Part shown: one piece after another, positions 62,996 to 64,000 of the stretch
Layout of the letters: every line of letters begins with the position of its first letter
Numbering within the stretch: position 1 is the first letter of the stretch
The notes under the pieces: model-generated
What the model saw: the letters and a program-made list of their open reading frames with translations, nothing else
The model's database searches: none
Told to the model about the DNA's origin: nothing
Translations under genes and position numbers: made by a program
From: Paenibacillus graminis
Lineage (GTDB): Bacteria; Bacillota; Bacilli; Paenibacillales; Paenibacillaceae
Direction: 5' to 3'
Length of the DNA: 64,000 nucleotides
Assembly (NCBI RefSeq): GCF_000758705.1
Contig: NZ_CP009287.1
Coordinates: 3,472,001-3,536,000, forward strand

Positions 62996-64000
62996 ATGAA
63001 TTGGAGTGACTTTGGAGAACGGAATCAACGGCTTAACCCTTTATGGACTCTGGGGGCAGGCATGAATCTCGGCGAGCTGCAGCCTTATAAGGAGATGATA
63101 GCGCTCAGTGTGCTGCTTCAGGTCTATTATCTGGAGCTGGAGTCCAACGAGCAGAGGGCCAGGGAAGATATTGTGGAGCTGGCCTGGAGTTCACTGGAAC
63201 GGTTCAATATTACGAAGCTTGGCACTGCCGAATCTGTGGAGCGGCTGGTGGACGGTCTGCTGTGGAGCGGAAGCGGAGGGGATTTTGAAGCCTACTATTA
63301 TGATGATCTGTCCCGGCAGATGGCCGTGCAGAAATATAAATATTTTACGGTGGACGAGGATGCTACACGCACCAGCTGGGAGGAGAGCGGGAGAACCGTC
63401 TACCGGCTGTCGGAATATGCCATGGAGCTGATCTTCATGAGCCATGAGATTATTGAAGAATTTCAGATCAGCATCAAGCTGCTGGAAATTCAGATGCACA
63501 TCAAGCATGGACGGGTCACACGGGCGATGCAGGATGTGGGCGAGCTGATCTCACGGGTGCGGAAGATGACACAGCAGCAGCAGGAATACCGCAATGCGCT
63601 GCGCCGCAATCCCAAGCATATGTTCAGTGAATACGGTGTGCTGCGGCATCGGCGCCTGGAGGAAATTCACCTGCAATTTGACGAAGAGCGCAGGCATTTC
63701 GATAACATCCATCGTTCGCTGGCCCGGCTCGCCAATGATGAGAAGGATGTGATCGACTTCAATGAGCTGCGCCAGCTCTCGGAGAGGGTGGAGCTGTCCA
63801 GACGGGTGCATGATGAGCTGGCTGAGGTGGTGCTGAGCATCTTTGAGGCGGAGACGAATCTGCGGCTGAATTTCCCTGAGCTATTCTGGGGAGCCGGGGG
63901 CTTTAATTTCCGCACCCATATCTGGGAGGAATGGGTGAAGTCCGAAGGGCTGCCGGATGCGGACAGTCTGGAACTGCTGATCGGCGGGCTGTTCACGCCC
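62996..64000 (+). CDS. Probable second gene of a Wadjet-like system (JetA-like), truncated by window end
   Basis: An open frame of 335 codons runs off the window end without a stop. It begins MNWSDFGERNQRLNP four bases after the JetD-like gene. The protein is strongly helical and charged with heptad-like stretches (for example ELISRVRKMTQQQQEYRNALRR in part), which fits a kleisin-like subunit. No catalytic motif is visible. Its role as JetA is inferred from position and helical make-up. It could instead be another Wadjet subunit. Confidence 0.6.
   Translation, partial: MNWSDFGERNQRLNPLWTLGAGMNLGELQPYKEMIALSVLLQVYYLELESNEQRAREDIVELAWSSLERFNITKLGTAESVERLVDGLLWSGSGGDFEAYYYDDLSRQMAVQKYKYFTVDEDATRTSWEESGRTVYRLSEYAMELIFMSHEIIEEFQISIKLLEIQMHIKHGRVTRAMQDVGELISRVRKMTQQQQEYRNALRRNPKHMFSEYGVLRHRRLEEIHLQFDEERRHFDNIHRSLARLANDEKDVIDFNELRQLSERVELSRRVHDELAEVVLSIFEAETNLRLNFPELFWGAGGFNFRTHIWEEWVKSEGLPDADSLELLIGGLFTP

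Overview
The window reads like a chromosomal segment of a Paenibacillus-type firmicute. Several features point there: two LplB/LplC-type sugar transport operons, a YesN/YesM two-component pair, an S-layer-homology protein, a T-box leader in front of a threonyl-tRNA synthetase, strong GGAGG ribosome sites, many TTG/GTG starts, and moderately GC-rich coding sequence. No rRNA, tRNA or CRISPR array was seen. The assignment is an inference from gene content, not from a marker gene.

Region 1 (about 245-14719) is a plant-polysaccharide locus, all on the + strand: an intracellular GH74-like beta-propeller enzyme, a secreted modular GH26 beta-mannanase, two ABC permeases and a lipoprotein binding protein, a YesN-type regulator with its YesM-type kinase, and a GH36-type alpha-galactosidase. 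GH26 plus GH36 suggests galactomannan or a related galactose-bearing glycan. Region 2 (14720-16882) has no host gene. It holds an 11-bp periodic array, a GTTA/GTAA repeat, an IS3-family insertion that split a hairpin element, and five 51-bp tandem hairpin repeats.

Region 3 (16883-32254) holds a LysR/YeiH pair, small enzymes, a TetR-controlled ABC exporter, an AraC-linked cluster of three Gfo/Idh/MocA dehydrogenases with a TIM-barrel protein, MsrA and a secreted GH64 beta-1,3-glucanase. Region 4 (32393-45660) holds an M16C metallopeptidase joined to an OmpR/histidine-kinase pair, a glycosyltransferase, a hybrid sensor kinase, a HAD phosphatase and a T-box-controlled ThrRS whose first editing-site histidine is replaced by tyrosine.

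Region 5 (45752-54904) holds an SLH protein and a second sugar operon: membrane AraC regulator, two permeases, binding protein, DUF1861 protein and GH130 enzyme, probably for beta-mannosides. Region 6 (55057-61710) is a GntR/MFS pair divergent from a sufC-sufD-sufB operon. That operon has two Fur-box-like palindromes upstream, lacks sufS and sufU, and is followed by a 73-codon unknown gene and a small Nfu-type protein. Region 7 (61922-64000) starts a probable Wadjet-like anti-plasmid locus: a Toprim JetD-like protein and a following gene cut by the window end.

The most interesting items are the Fur-boxed minimal suf operon, the ThrRS editing-site change, the Wadjet-like start, and a three-copy dispersed repeat (26609, 29780, 60921) whose paired ends look structurally conserved.
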